Below, in pieces: positions 1-8,988 of a stretch of 36,168 nt of DNA (its first letter is position 1; each line of letters opens with the position of its first letter). This DNA comes from Paenibacillus doosanensis. Lineage in GTDB: Bacteria; Bacillota; Bacilli; Paenibacillales; NBRC-103111. Location: assembly GCF_025060755.1 (NCBI RefSeq), contig NZ_JANYUY010000073.1, forward strand, positions 1 to 36,168, given 5' to 3'. The translations under genes were made by a program, and so were the position numbers. The notes beneath the pieces are model-generated. The model did no database searches. It saw nothing but the letters and a program-made list of their open reading frames with translations, and was not told where the DNA came from.

Positions 1-100
1 TTTTCACGGGTTAGCCTTCGTTTTCCTTGCACCTAAATTCGACAAAAGAGGCGCCAAACCCTTGTTACTGTTGAATTTTTGATTTGTTCAGCAAGCCCTA
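1..100. mobile_element. Insertion-sequence end (left boundary)
   Basis: Positions 1-100 are the exact reverse complement of 36062-36161, and identity stops abruptly at position 100/101. The right copy interrupts a chemotaxis receptor gene, which shows that the shared sequence is an invading element. No transposase reading frame is inside the window, so only the element's end is seen. The inner border reads CTTGCTGAACAAATCAAAAA when read into the element. This loosely resembles IS1182-type ends, but the family is not established. Confidence 0.7.
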
Positions 101-124
101 ATTAACTTTTTTGGTGTGAAATGG

Positions 125-153
125 TTGATTGGTCTTTCGTATTGGAGTATCCT
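125..153 (+). promoter_or_regulatory. Possible promoter of the secreted protein gene
   Basis: TTGATT at 125-130 and TATCCT at 148-153 are 17 bases apart, just outside the IS end and upstream of the gene starting at 198. The -10 match is weak and no operator was seen. Confidence 0.3.
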
Positions 154-197
154 TGTGAGGCATTACTAAATAATAAAAAAATTTGGAGGGAAGAACG

Positions 198-773
198 TTG
201 AAAATGAGAGGTTTCAAATCTATTTTGGCAAGCGTTCTCCTTGTGGGTGCCCTTGTCTCGGCTGCGGCTTTTGCCGATGCATCTATTGCTAAGAACAGCA
301 CTCCTGAGCAAGTAGTATCGACGGTATTCGATGCATATAAGAAAAACGATATTAATACCCTTGTCGATAATGTAGTAAATAAGTTAGGTATAAATAATGT
401 AGAGTTTAAAAACCAGCTTGAAATTGAGCAAAAAAATGACCCTGTTACTGGGTACGCCGTTAAATCGCTCGAAAAGGTAAGTGAAACAACATACCGTCTA
501 AAAGTGGATATAAATCATCGAGATGCAGGCATTTCTCCTGACGAACTGACTGTGGGTAAACAGCAAAACAATACTTGGAAAGTCATAATAGAGCCGAGAA
601 CTATTAATGCTATCAAAGGTTCCCCTGACTACGGTCAAGTTAAAAAAGATGATAGTGAAAACTTAAAAAAAATCTATGACTCCAGGGCTGGGGTTACACC
701 TTTTGCAACTTCGGTTCTTTACTACAGCTTTAATTTTGGAGCGGGTAAATCAGATACTAGCGGTACGTTTTAA
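198..773 (+). CDS. Secreted protein, NTF2/DUF4878-like, unknown function
   Basis: This 191-residue protein begins with a basic start and a hydrophobic stretch ending at AAAFADA, a typical cleavable signal peptide with no lipobox. The mature part (from about residue 27) opens with a helix containing PEQVVSTVFDAYKKND, then alternates charged helices and strands. That pattern resembles small lumazine-binding/DUF4878 or NTF2-like extracytoplasmic domains; this is a fold-level guess. The TTG at 198 is chosen because GGAGGG (185-190) lies 7 bases upstream; the ATG at 204 is possible. The gene stands alone, between the IS end and a terminator. Its function is unknown. Confidence 0.75.
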   Translation: MKMRGFKSILASVLLVGALVSAAAFADASIAKNSTPEQVVSTVFDAYKKNDINTLVDNVVNKLGINNVEFKNQLEIEQKNDPVTGYAVKSLEKVSETTYRLKVDINHRDAGISPDELTVGKQQNNTWKVIIEPRTINAIKGSPDYGQVKKDDSENLKKIYDSRAGVTPFATSVLYYSFNFGAGKSDTSGTF

Positions 774-831
774 GTGACGAATGCGAATGTAGAACGTATA
801 TCAGTAAATCATCTGTAGTAGCCCTCGTATT

Positions 832-853
832 ATAACGATACGGGGGTTTCGCT
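832..853 (+). terminator. Rho-independent terminator after the secreted protein gene
   Basis: A 9-bp stem (CCCTCGTAT with ATACGGGGG, one G-U pair) with a 6-base loop is followed by TTTCG. It lies 60 bases after the stop at 773. Confidence 0.6.
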
Positions 854-967
854 ATTCCACGGCCACAAAAACAAGAAAACGGACTGTACGAAAGTATTAC
901 GCTATCATACATACTATCGTTATTTTACTAGGTTTATCAAGCGTTCCACATGTCCTGAACGTAAAAA

Positions 968-1139
968 TCAAAGTGTTCCTTGGGGCAAATAGAAGTAACC
1001 TTTGTCACCCCAATACACGCCCCAACTTTTGCGAACGATAGCGTATATCTTGCCATTGATCTTTTTGTAACCAACCAACAGCAAGAACAGCATGGCCGCC
1101 AAGGTATGCTTCACCTGGAATCGGCATGGGCACGATACG
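968..1139 (-). pseudogene. Remnant of a papain-like (C1) cysteine protease, frameshifted
   Basis: On the minus strand one frame reads PMPIPGEAYLGGHAVLAVG, the conserved region around the catalytic His of C1 papain-fold peptidases. The next frame continues the family pattern as GYKKINGKIYAIV, then RKSWGVYWGDKGYFYLP and a stop at 968-970. One frameshift near the GTTGGTTGG run separates them. The usual catalytic Asn of the NSWG motif is Lys here (KSWG), a second inactivating change. Only the C-terminal ~55 residues remain; the catalytic Cys half is gone. No intact gene of this type is in the window. Confidence 0.6.
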
Positions 1140-1140
1140 G

Positions 1141-1187
1141 GGAAGGGAATAGTTATGTCTATGGTTTTGCCGCGGGAATGCTACAGC
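1141..1187 (-). repeat. Diverged copy of the XRE gene 3' end
   Basis: This stretch resembles 12070-12117, which covers the last codons of the intact XRE regulator gene (minus strand) plus the inner edge of its terminator. Over 1157-1187 versus 12087-12117 I count 3 differences in 31 bases. It looks like the relic of a second, deleted XRE gene. The rest of 854-967 and 1188-1322 shows no recognisable gene. Confidence 0.5.
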
Positions 1188-1322
1188 TTTATGGAGGATT
1201 TTTCCTGTTTTTGTCGAAATTCATGTTATATTACACTATTTGCGCTTCAATGGTTCTGATTATTCATTGTGGAAAATACAGGCGCCGCGGCGCTATTATC
1301 GTATAACTATGGGGGACAGGAA

Positions 1323-2312
1323 ATGTACAATATAAAAAATAAAAAGGCGACAAAGGTTGATGCTGTGACGTTTGCAGAGCTTAAAATGGCAGAAAGTGAT
1401 ATGGAGGAGCTTCTCAGGAACAGTATCGAAATGCTCTGCGACGATGAGGAGTCCATGCTTATCGTCGGGCGGCAAGTGAAGAACGAAAGTCTCGGAAGAA
1501 GCGATCTTACTGCTGTAGATAATAACGGGAATATTGTATTGATAGAAATTAAACGGGATCGCAAAGATATTGAAAATCGAAAAGAGGCTTTTGAATTTCA
1601 GGCTATCCGATACGCTGCCAGTTACGCAACGATAGCAGATACGGATGATCTTGTTAAAAAGGTTTATGCTCCCTACATTGAAAAGCATAAAGGCGAATTT
1701 GAACTCGGCGAGTTGACTTCATATGAGCTCGGACTTAGAAAATTAAACGAGTTTTTGAAAGTGAACGGCGCTGAAGCCAGTTTCAATAAGAAACAAAAGA
1801 TCATCCTCGTTGCTTCAGGCTATGACGATCAAACATTGTCTGCCGTCGCTTGGCTGAATAGTAATGGCGTAGATATGAGCTGTTACAAGCTCACGCCTTA
1901 TACAATTAATCATGAATTGCTTATAACTGCCGAGAAACTGCTGCCGCTAGCCAACTATGATGACTACTATGTCAATTTAATAGAAAGAACTCCATCCAGA
2001 ATCAAACTAACCAAGGATATTAAACGACGCTCATTACCTAAAATTGATGAAATGCTCCAATGGGGTGTTGTTAAAGAAGGAGATATTATTGTAGCCAAAG
2101 GCAGAGACGATGAAGCGACCTTGCTTAATAACGGGAACGTTCGTGTTGATGGTAAGGAAAAGTCATTATTGGCCTGGTTAAAGGAAGTATTCGGCTGGTC
2201 CAATATAGCGACCTATGATTTCTCGGTATTAAAAGAAAGCGGCAAGACCCTGTATCAAATTCGTGAGGAATATATGAATAAACAAACTTCCGAATCTGGG
2301 GAAGATACGTAA
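1323..2312 (+). CDS. Predicted PD-(D/E)XK nuclease with RAMA-like C-terminal domain
   Basis: The protein has 329 residues. Residues 61-77 hold a restriction-endonuclease-fold core: D61 in GRSDLTAVD, then E75 and K77 in IVLIEIKRD (D...ExK), as in the DUF91/NucS-like nucleases. A middle region of about 150 residues follows, with a second mixed alpha/beta part (QKIILVASGYDDQTLSAVAW). The C-terminus, about 240-325, reads VKEGDIIVAKGRDDEATLLN, then NGNVRVDGKEKSLLAWLKEV and TLYQIREEY. This matches the layout of RAMA domains, predicted to bind modified DNA in restriction systems. The inferred role is a modification-dependent (type IV-like) nuclease or other defence factor acting on DNA in the cytoplasm. 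The ATG at 1323 follows GGGGGACAGGA. It has no methylase partner and lies upstream of the CRISPR locus. Confidence 0.7.
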   Translation: MYNIKNKKATKVDAVTFAELKMAESDMEELLRNSIEMLCDDEESMLIVGRQVKNESLGRSDLTAVDNNGNIVLIEIKRDRKDIENRKEAFEFQAIRYAASYATIADTDDLVKKVYAPYIEKHKGEFELGELTSYELGLRKLNEFLKVNGAEASFNKKQKIILVASGYDDQTLSAVAWLNSNGVDMSCYKLTPYTINHELLITAEKLLPLANYDDYYVNLIERTPSRIKLTKDIKRRSLPKIDEMLQWGVVKEGDIIVAKGRDDEATLLNNGNVRVDGKEKSLLAWLKEVFGWSNIATYDFSVLKESGKTLYQIREEYMNKQTSESGEDT

Positions 2313-2410
2313 TAGCAAAACAGATATTTTAACGGTGGTAGATTTCCTTAATCGTCGGTTTTGAAGTTTACATAAACTGTTGTAGACTCGAGTTCAAGGG
2401 AGGAATAATT

Positions 2411-2491
2411 ATGAAATTATTACCATCGGTGATCAAGTTGGCATTGGAGAGGATCAATTTTATTGACCGTTATAGAAGTTTATCCAAATAA
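2411..2491 (+). CDS. Short ORF (26 aa) with strong ribosome-binding site
   Basis: GGGAGGA (2398-2404) stands 6 bases before ATG 2411, the best translation start in this stretch. The peptide MKLLPSVIKLALERINFIDR... ends at 2491 and overlaps the first codons of the next ORF (TTG 2463) in another frame. It could be a leader peptide coupling translation, or the true N-terminus of the next gene separated by a frameshift. No family is recognised. Confidence 0.3.
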   Translation: MKLLPSVIKLALERINFIDRYRSLSK

Positions 2492-2864
2492 ATATGATTG
2501 TTCTCTGGCAGAGTGCTTTGAAAATTATGATAAGGATGAAGTAATAGATATTATTAGAGGGTTAGGCTATGAAGCTAGCTACAATAAGAAGGAAAAGTTT
2601 TTTATTCTTGTAGAAAAAAAGTCACTGGAGTTCTTTTCATTTTTTATATCGCTTAAGTACGGAATTGTCGAATTTATTTGGTCAGGATTACCATGGGGAT
2701 TATTAAAAGCACGATTGGATGGTAATTATCAAGATAATGTTAGAAAACCTTCATTTCGAAATTACAATGAATTAATATGCATATTGCAAGAGGCACTGGT
2801 TATGTATGAAGATTATAAAAGGGAAATTCTTGAACTTTATATACCCAATAAAAATTATGTTTAG
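2463..2864 (+). CDS. Hypothetical protein, 133 aa, orphan immunity-like
   Basis: This AT-rich gene encodes an acidic, aromatic-rich protein. It starts at a TTG with GGAGAGG (2446-2452) 10 bases upstream; no ATG exists in frame. Residues 1-60 contain a two-helix region (CSLAECFENYDKDEVIDII), then a strand-rich part with FFSFFISLKYGIVEFIW. It has no signal peptide and no family I can name. Its size, composition and isolation, next to another truncated small ORF, resemble stray immunity proteins of polymorphic-toxin loci, but that is only an inference. Its base composition is lower in GC than the metabolic genes, suggesting transfer. Confidence 0.5.
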   Translation: MTVIEVYPNKYDCSLAECFENYDKDEVIDIIRGLGYEASYNKKEKFFILVEKKSLEFFSFFISLKYGIVEFIWSGLPWGLLKARLDGNYQDNVRKPSFRNYNELICILQEALVMYEDYKREILELYIPNKNYV

Positions 2865-2970
2865 CTTGTCGATTCTGGAGTTGCCGCTCGGATCCCAAAT
2901 GTGGCCCGTATTTGCTCACAGGATAGAGCCATCTCTGCAGGGCAAGCAAATTGAAAAATATTTGAAATGA
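2857..2970 (+). pseudogene. C-terminal remnant of an unidentified protein (37 codons)
   Basis: The ATG at 2857 overlaps the end of the previous ORF and opens a 37-codon frame containing GSQMWPVFAHRIEPSLQGKQ and ending IEKYLK. The amphipathic, well-formed C-terminus followed at once by a terminator looks like the tail of a larger gene whose body was deleted. I cannot name the parent family. Confidence 0.35.
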
Positions 2971-3010
2971 GAAGAACAACTTTACATTGGGGTTGTTCTT
3001 CTTATTTTAT
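2970..3010 (+). terminator. Strong rho-independent terminator before cas3
   Basis: A perfect 11-bp stem (AGAAGAACAAC with GTTGTTCTTCT) with an 11-base loop is followed by TATTTTAT. It insulates the cas operon from upstream transcription. Confidence 0.75.
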
Positions 3011-3144
3011 AGATGAGGAAGGGATTTTGCTCAATGTTGTCGAATTGTGGTAATGAATTCATATTTGGTAAAAATGTAAATTAGAGTGAAATGGATACTA
3101 ACGTATAAAGATATAAAGTATGATTCGCATGAGAGGATAGAGAA

Positions 3145-5373
3145 ATGAATAAGGAGTTCATCGCACACGTAGTCAAAAATGATGATGGCAGTTGGTCTCA
3201 TCCTCACCTCTTGTCGCAACACGCGGAAGAGACGGCACGTCTAGCGGAAAGTTTCTCTTCCAAGTTCCGGTCCGGGGAATGGGGGAAAGTGCTTGGGTTA
3301 GCCCACGACGCTGGCAAAGGAAGAGTTCTATGGCAGGAGTATTTGAAAGCGAAAAGTAGATATGACGAAGATGCCCATTTGGAAGGTAAAATCGGAAAAA
3401 TTCCGCATGCTATCCATGGCGCCGAGTTGGTTGAACAGTTGTTTGGCAAGGGAATCGGGCGAATACTAGCATATTGCATTGCCGGTCATCACGCAGGGTT
3501 GCCGGATTGGTCTAGCGCCGAAGGTGCGGGGCTTGCCTCTCTTCAGTTTCAGAAAAACCAAGTGAATGACTTGGATCAAATTGACGGCAGCATTATTGAT
3601 CGTCTGCGTGAAGTAAACCCTCTGCATCCGCCGTGGAAGTTCGCCAGTGGCCTGGACTTGTCGTTATGGATTAGAATGTTGTTTTCAAGCCTTATAGACG
3701 CAGATTTTTTAGATACTGAACGATACATGGATCGTATGAGAGCCTCGACCAGGGGAGGGTATTGTTCTATATCAGAACTACTTGAACGACTCAACCAGTA
3801 TTGCAATGAGTTAGATGTGCGTTCCGAGCACACGCAAGTAAATAAAATTAGAAAGCAGATCAGAGCAACATGCAGACAAAGAGCGATAGATGAGCAAGGA
3901 ATGTTCTCACTTACGGTGCCGACCGGAGGGGGAAAAACAATATCCAGCCTGGCCTTTGCTCTGGAACACGCAAAGTTCCATGGTCTTGATCGCATTATCT
4001 ACGTGATCCCGTACAGCAGCATCATTGAACAAAATGCGGACGTTTTTCGTTCTGCTCTTGGAGCAGACCAAATAGTCGAACATCACTCTAATGTCGATGA
4101 TACTGATTCAACAGTTAAATCCAGGTTGGCTGCAGAAAATTGGGATGCTCCGTTGATTGTGACCACATCAGTCCAATTTTTCGAATCGCTATTCGCGGCG
4201 AAGCCTAGTCGGTGCAGGAAGCTTCATAACATTGCCAGATCCGTCGTTGTACTAGATGAGGCGCAGTTGGTTCCAGCAGAATTTTTGGCCCCCATTCTTG
4301 AAACAATGAGGCTGCTTGTCGACCACTATGATGTCAGTTTTGTTATTTCCACTGCGACGCAACCCGCTTTTAAGGAACGAACGATCAACGGGAAGCTATT
4401 TAAAGGACTGAAGGAAATCAAAGAGATCATGGGAAAAGAGGGAGATATCCAACTGCTCTTCAATGAGTTAACCCGCAATCGCATTCTAGTTCCCTCTGAT
4501 CTGCATACGGCTTCAAGTTGGGAAGAAATTGCCGGAGAGCTGGTGCGATATGACCAGGTATTGTGCATTGTTTCTGACCGGAAGAGTTGCCGCGAATTAC
4601 ACAGGCTAATGCCGGAAGGAACTTATCATCTGTCTGCGCTGATGTGCGGGCAGCATCGCAGCGATATTATTAGTGAAGTGAAACAGAAATTAAAGGATCA
4701 TATGCCCGTTCGTGTAATTAGCACGCAACTGGTTGAAGCCGGAGTCGATTTGGATTTCCCTGTTGTATACAGAGCAATGGCTGGATTAGATTCCATAGCG
4801 CAAGCCGCAGGACGCTGTAATAGAGAAGGGAAATTGTCCCAATTGGGGAAAGTTGTCGTGTTTAATCCGCCTCGGGAAGCGCCGGAAGGAATTCTGCGCA
4901 AAGCGGCGGAAACAACGAGAAGCATTTTGATGTCTAATGCTCATGACATATCGAATGCCGATTTCGAAACGTTTTTCGAGGAAATGTACTGGAAGGTTCA
5001 TTCGTTGGATAAAGCAGGAGTTATTGCACTGCTGGATCCTATTCAGAATGATCCGAGGGAGTGTAGTATTTTCTTCAGGACGGCGGCAAATAAATTCAAA
5101 TTAATCGACGATGAGGAGCAAAAGACGATTTGGGTTCGTTATCATCAAAGCAATCGACTTATCGATGAATTAAAAGTGAAGGGACCCGACCGAAGACTGT
5201 TGAGAAAGCTGCAAAGATACACTGTTAGCATTTATAAACGTGACTTTAATATTCTAAAGGAAAAAAAAGTCATTGAGGAGGTGTATCCGCAGATGTTTGC
5301 ATTGTTGCCCAAGCGGGCGTATTCGAAACACATAGGGTTACGTATTGAAGACGCAACTGATACTACGTCATAA
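3145..5373 (+). CDS. cas3: CRISPR-associated helicase/nuclease Cas3, type I-C
   Basis: This 742-residue protein is recruited to Cascade-bound DNA, which it nicks, unwinds and degrades. The N-terminal HD nuclease shows H26 (SQHAEE), the H54-D55 pair (LAHDAGKGR) and a later HH (AGHHAGLPD). The SF2 helicase part has Walker A with TGGGKT (260-265), Walker B with DEAQ (371-374), STATQ as motif III, and motif VI AQAAGRCNREG (Q553, R557, R560). The length is usual for a fused HD-helicase Cas3 and all key residues are present, so it should be active. The ATG at 3145 follows GAGAGG. It is the first gene of the cas operon, with cas5 only 3-27 bases downstream depending on its start. Confidence 0.95.
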   Translation: MNKEFIAHVVKNDDGSWSHPHLLSQHAEETARLAESFSSKFRSGEWGKVLGLAHDAGKGRVLWQEYLKAKSRYDEDAHLEGKIGKIPHAIHGAELVEQLFGKGIGRILAYCIAGHHAGLPDWSSAEGAGLASLQFQKNQVNDLDQIDGSIIDRLREVNPLHPPWKFASGLDLSLWIRMLFSSLIDADFLDTERYMDRMRASTRGGYCSISELLERLNQYCNELDVRSEHTQVNKIRKQIRATCRQRAIDEQGMFSLTVPTGGGKTISSLAFALEHAKFHGLDRIIYVIPYSSIIEQNADVFRSALGADQIVEHHSNVDDTDSTVKSRLAAENWDAPLIVTTSVQFFESLFAAKPSRCRKLHNIARSVVVLDEAQLVPAEFLAPILETMRLLVDHYDVSFVISTATQPAFKERTINGKLFKGLKEIKEIMGKEGDIQLLFNELTRNRILVPSDLHTASSWEEIAGELVRYDQVLCIVSDRKSCRELHRLMPEGTYHLSALMCGQHRSDIISEVKQKLKDHMPVRVISTQLVEAGVDLDFPVVYRAMAGLDSIAQAAGRCNREGKLSQLGKVVVFNPPREAPEGILRKAAETTRSILMSNAHDISNADFETFFEEMYWKVHSLDKAGVIALLDPIQNDPRECSIFFRTAANKFKLIDDEEQKTIWVRYHQSNRLIDELKVKGPDRRLLRKLQRYTVSIYKRDFNILKEKKVIEEVYPQMFALLPKRAYSKHIGLRIEDATDTTS

Positions 5374-5400
5374 TTTATGTTTTGGAAAGGAGAAATTCGA

Positions 5401-6138
5401 TTGCATAATTGGTGCCTGGAAGTGTGGGGGGATTATGCTTGTTTTACCCGGCCGGAAATGAAAGTGGAGCGGGTAAGCTATGATGTGATCACCCCGTCGG
5501 CGGCGAGAGCGATTTTTGAATCGATTTTGTGGAAACCGGCGATCCGATGGAAAATAACAAAAATTGAAGTGTTAAATCCGATTAAATGGATTAACGTGCG
5601 CAGGAACGAGGTCGGCAAGAGAGCATCTGGTCCTACCTCCAAACAAATGGCTGGGATGCCGGGTGCCCCGATAGGAATTTGGATTGAAGACGAACGATTA
5701 CAGCGTGCCGGGCTTTTTCTAAAAGATGTTCGTTACCGTATTCACGGTTATTTTGACTTTATTCCGCTTGGAGAGCGAGGAGGTAATCGCCCGATTGGGC
5801 AGGGAGTTTGGGCAAATGAGCAGGAACGTAACGAATCAGTCAGAATAGATGAAAGCGCTGCTAAATATGCCGCCATGTTTGAGCGGAGAGCTGGGAAGGG
5901 GCAATGTTTTCATCGGCCTTATTTAGGCTGTCGAGAGTTTGCCTGCGATTTCCGGCTGATTAAACATCCCGTTGAAGAATTGGAGAGCCCTATAGATGAA
6001 ACTCGGGATTTAGGTTTTATGTTGTATGATATGGATTTTGAACGGAACGTCGACGATCCGACACCACTCTTTTTCCGTGCGCAAATGTATCGGGGGACCG
6101 TGAACACCAATCGCAATGAAATTGAGGTGAGAGGATGA
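5401..6138 (+). CDS. cas5c: Cas5c (Cas5d), type I-C crRNA-processing endoribonuclease
   Basis: In type I-C, Cas5 replaces Cas6: it cleaves the repeat 3' of its hairpin and stays on the crRNA 5' handle within Cascade. The N-terminus (LEVWGDYACFTRPEMKVERV then SYDVITPSAARAIFESILWK) is the family signature: a RAMP strand, then the Y-x-V-x-TPSAARAI helix that reads the target. The mid region ends PLFFRAQMYRGTVN, typical of the C-terminal part. I choose TTG 5401 (245 aa) because AAAGGAG (5386-5392) is 8 bases upstream and family members start near this point. The ATG at 5377 would add eight residues with no ribosome site. Its stop overlaps the cas8c start (ATGA). Confidence 0.9.
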   Translation: MHNWCLEVWGDYACFTRPEMKVERVSYDVITPSAARAIFESILWKPAIRWKITKIEVLNPIKWINVRRNEVGKRASGPTSKQMAGMPGAPIGIWIEDERLQRAGLFLKDVRYRIHGYFDFIPLGERGGNRPIGQGVWANEQERNESVRIDESAAKYAAMFERRAGKGQCFHRPYLGCREFACDFRLIKHPVEELESPIDETRDLGFMLYDMDFERNVDDPTPLFFRAQMYRGTVNTNRNEIEVRG

Positions 6139-7922
6139 TTTTGCTCGCCTTGAAGGAATATTACGACAGGAAGGTCTCCGAAGGGGCAATCGCACAGGAC
6201 GGTTGGATCGAGGGAAACATTGACTTGTTATTTGAGCTCGACCTTGATGGATGTTTGTGTAATATTTCAGATTTAAGGGAAATAGACGGTAAAAAAATGC
6301 TCTCTCGTCCCTTTCAGTTGCCTAATATCGGAAAACAAGCTTTAAAACACTCGAATAGCGGTAAAGACGCGAACTTACTGTGGGATAATGCTGCTTTCGT
6401 GCTCGGTTTGGGAGATAAAGGGAGTCTACGTTTGCAAAGCATGATCGATGCCATCGACCAGTGGATCGGTCCGGCGAGTGATGCTGGTATTCATGCCGTG
6501 CGCAGCTTTCTTCAAAAAGGATTGGGGAACCGAAGTCACTTTGATTTGGCACTGAACCATCCCGAGTACGGTGAAATTTTGCAAAAAGGGAGTGTAAAAG
6601 TCAGCTTTCGTGTTCTTCAGACGGGATATCAGACAGTTTTTTTGTCGCCGATAGTTGCTGCTGCCCTTGAACGGGCAGTGGAATCGAAGGATTCGGATGT
6701 TCGGATTGGGACATGTCTGGTGACGGGAGAACAACACACTGTCGTGGAAGCAACGCATCCGGTAATTAAAGGGGTTAAGCATGCACAGCCTTCAGGAGCA
6801 AATATTGTAAGTTTTAATAAAGAAGCTTTTAATTCATATTCAAAAACGCAAAGCTTCAATGCACCAGTTGGCAAGGTAGTGGCTTCCCGTTATGTGAAAG
6901 CTTTGAATGATTTACTCGATTCTCCGAGACAGCGTTTGAACATAGGCGATGCTTCCGTCGTATTTTGGGCCGAAAAAAAGAGTGTTTTCGAAACAGATTT
7001 TTCTTCTTTCTTTCAAGAGCCTGAAAGGGACAATCCAGCTGCGGGGATCGAGAAAGTGAAAGCATTGTTCGAATCGGTACAGACCGGGGCATACATGGAA
7101 GAGAGCGGAACTACCCGTTTCTTCATTCTGGGGCTTGCACCGAACATGGCGCGGATATCAATTCGTTTCTGGCAAGTGGGAACGGTTTCTGAGTTTTCAT
7201 CCAAAATCAGGAACTATTTTGAAGACTTCGAGATCATCAAGCCACCCAAGGAGCCGGAGTTCTACTCCGTATGGCGTATCCTGGTAAATGTTGCAACTCA
7301 GGACAAAAGCGAAAATATTCCGCCAAATCTATCGGGTGATTTTATGCGATCTATTTTGGAAGGGATGCCTTATCCGACTACTTTATTGCAGGCGGTTCTA
7401 CGCCGTATTCGCAGCGATACGGAATATCGGGTGAAACCCGTTCGCGCAGCATTATTAAAAGCTTATATGAATCGATACCATCGGTTTTATCCGCATCCGA
7501 ATTATAAGGAGGTAACACGGGAATTGGATACGAATCAACCGTCTGTTGGTTATCAACTGGGCAGATTGTTTGCCGTTTTGGAAAAAATTCAGGAAGAAGC
7601 AAACCCGGAGCTTAATACGACAATTCGGGAACGCTATTACGGAGCAGCATGCGCTACTCCAGTCGCCGTATTTGCAAATTTGCTTCGCCTCAAAAACCAC
7701 CATTTGGCCAAGATTGAACGCAAAGGAAGAGTAGTCCATTTTGAAACGCTTCTTGGCGAAATAATGGGGAAAATGAGAGAGTTTCCTGCTCATCTCAACT
7801 TGTACGAACAAGGACTTTTTGCGATCGGCTACTATCATCAGCGACAAAACTTTTTTACTTCCAAACAAGACGCATCAGGCAAAAACAATTTAGATATAAC
7901 TGAGGAGGAGAACTTATCATGA
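6135..7922 (+). CDS. cas8c: Cas8c (Csd1), large subunit of type I-C Cascade
   Basis: This 595-residue large subunit reads the PAM and stabilises the R-loop. Its frame encodes an internal Cas11-like small subunit in characterised I-C systems. The sequence follows the Csd1 pattern: N-terminal LKEYYDRK, the block [16 protein letters not shown] at about 76-91, a central [11 protein letters not shown] strand, then [17 protein letters not shown] and the C-terminal [14 protein letters not shown] helix (about residue 475). Its length is normal. The ATG overlaps the cas5 stop and its own stop overlaps the cas7 start, so translation is coupled. An internal Cas11c start probably lies in the last third, but I could not fix it. 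Confidence 0.93.
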   Translation: MILLALKEYYDRKVSEGAIAQDGWIEGNIDLLFELDLDGCLCNISDLREIDGKKMLSRPFQLPNIGKQALKHSNSGKDANLLWDNAAFVLGLGDKGSLRLQSMIDAIDQWIGPASDAGIHAVRSFLQKGLGNRSHFDLALNHPEYGEILQKGSVKVSFRVLQTGYQTVFLSPIVAAALERAVESKDSDVRIGTCLVTGEQHTVVEATHPVIKGVKHAQPSGANIVSFNKEAFNSYSKTQSFNAPVGKVVASRYVKALNDLLDSPRQRLNIGDASVVFWAEKKSVFETDFSSFFQEPERDNPAAGIEKVKALFESVQTGAYMEESGTTRFFILGLAPNMARISIRFWQVGTVSEFSSKIRNYFEDFEIIKPPKEPEFYSVWRILVNVATQDKSENIPPNLSGDFMRSILEGMPYPTTLLQAVLRRIRSDTEYRVKPVRAALLKAYMNRYHRFYPHPNYKEVTRELDTNQPSVGYQLGRLFAVLEKIQEEANPELNTTIRERYYGAACATPVAVFANLLRLKNHHLAKIERKGRVVHFETLLGEIMGKMREFPAHLNLYEQGLFAIGYYHQRQNFFTSKQDASGKNNLDITEEENLS

Positions 7923-8830
7923 GCACAGCACTTCAAAAGCGGTATGATTTTGTGATTTTGTTTGATGTGAAGGACGGAAACCCGAACGGTGATCCCGATG
8001 CCGGCAATTTGCCCCGGATCGATCCCGAAACCGGACATGGGCTCGTAACGGATGTTTGTCTGAAAAGAAAGGTACGGAATTATGTTGGATTAAAGATGGG
8101 TAATCAGCCTCCGTACGCTATATTTGTGAAAGAAAAGTCAATCTTAAACCATACGATTGAGCAGGCATACATCAGCTTGGATATTGATTTGAACGAATCT
8201 CCGGCTGATGCGGAGGATGGAAAGAAGCGGATTAAGGCTGGCCAAGGTCAAGGAAAGGAAATCGAGCGGGCAAGGCAATTTATGTGTCAGAACTTTTTCG
8301 ATATTCGCACATTTGGCGCTGTTTTGTCTACCGGGCCGAATGCGGGACAGGTCCGCGGGCCTGTGCAGTTCACCTTCGCTCGTTCAGTAGAACCGGTCGT
8401 TTCACTGGAACATAGCATCACGAGAATGGCTGTAGCAACCGAAGCAGAAGCGGCAAAACAGGGTGGCGAAAACCGTACTATGGGACGGAAATTTACGATT
8501 CCATACGGGCTTTACCGCGCTCATGGCTTCATTTCAGCACCTCTTGCAAATCAAACCGGTTTTTCTGAGATCGATTTGGAGCTTCTTTGGGAAGCGCTCG
8601 AAAATTTGTTCGAGCACGACCGTTCTGCGGCACGCGGGTTGATGGGAACAAGAAAACTAGTTGTTTTCGAACACACTTCAGTGATGGGGAACATTCCAGT
8701 ACAAAAGCTTTTTGACGCAGTTACTATTAGTCGGATTAACGAAGGAAAGCCGGCACGAGATTATAAAGATTATATCGTTTCCATTAAGAAAGAGATGATA
8801 CCTTCCAGTGTCAAACTCATTGAGAGGTAG
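7919..8830 (+). CDS. cas7c: Cas7c (Csd2), backbone subunit of type I-C Cascade
   Basis: Several copies of this 303-residue RAMP protein polymerise along the crRNA spacer. The N-terminus carries the hallmark [19 protein letters not shown] (about 16-34), followed by [16 protein letters not shown]. Later blocks are [20 protein letters not shown], the thumb-like [17 protein letters not shown], and [14 protein letters not shown]. All match Csd2 proteins along the whole length. The ATG overlaps the cas8c stop (ATGA) and follows GAGGAGGAG. It is the last cas gene here: cas4, cas1 and cas2 do not follow. Confidence 0.94.
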   Translation: MSTALQKRYDFVILFDVKDGNPNGDPDAGNLPRIDPETGHGLVTDVCLKRKVRNYVGLKMGNQPPYAIFVKEKSILNHTIEQAYISLDIDLNESPADAEDGKKRIKAGQGQGKEIERARQFMCQNFFDIRTFGAVLSTGPNAGQVRGPVQFTFARSVEPVVSLEHSITRMAVATEAEAAKQGGENRTMGRKFTIPYGLYRAHGFISAPLANQTGFSEIDLELLWEALENLFEHDRSAARGLMGTRKLVVFEHTSVMGNIPVQKLFDAVTISRINEGKPARDYKDYIVSIKKEMIPSSVKLIER

Positions 8831-8958
8831 GATCAGAGTATCCATATTAACATATCAAATCAATCTTAATAATGCTCCCATTCCCAGTTTTGACACATTC
8901 GGAAACCAGTCTGCTGGGTATATCGGAGCTCTGGTTGAGTAGGAGAGCCGGGGATGAG

Positions 8959-8988
8959 GTGGGGAGGTGAGCAATTTCACGTCCCCAC
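8959..8988 (+). terminator. Stem-loop after the cas operon, possible terminator
   Basis: GTGGGGA pairs with TCCCCAC and GTGA with TCAC around a GCAATT loop, with one G-G mismatch: 11 pairs in all. No T-run follows, so it may be an RNA-stabilising or attenuating structure rather than a terminator. Confidence 0.45.

Noticed and set aside
980-1306. 108-residue plus-strand ORF
   Set aside because: It is antisense to the papain-like protease remnant and the XRE-end copy and has no family or ribosome site.
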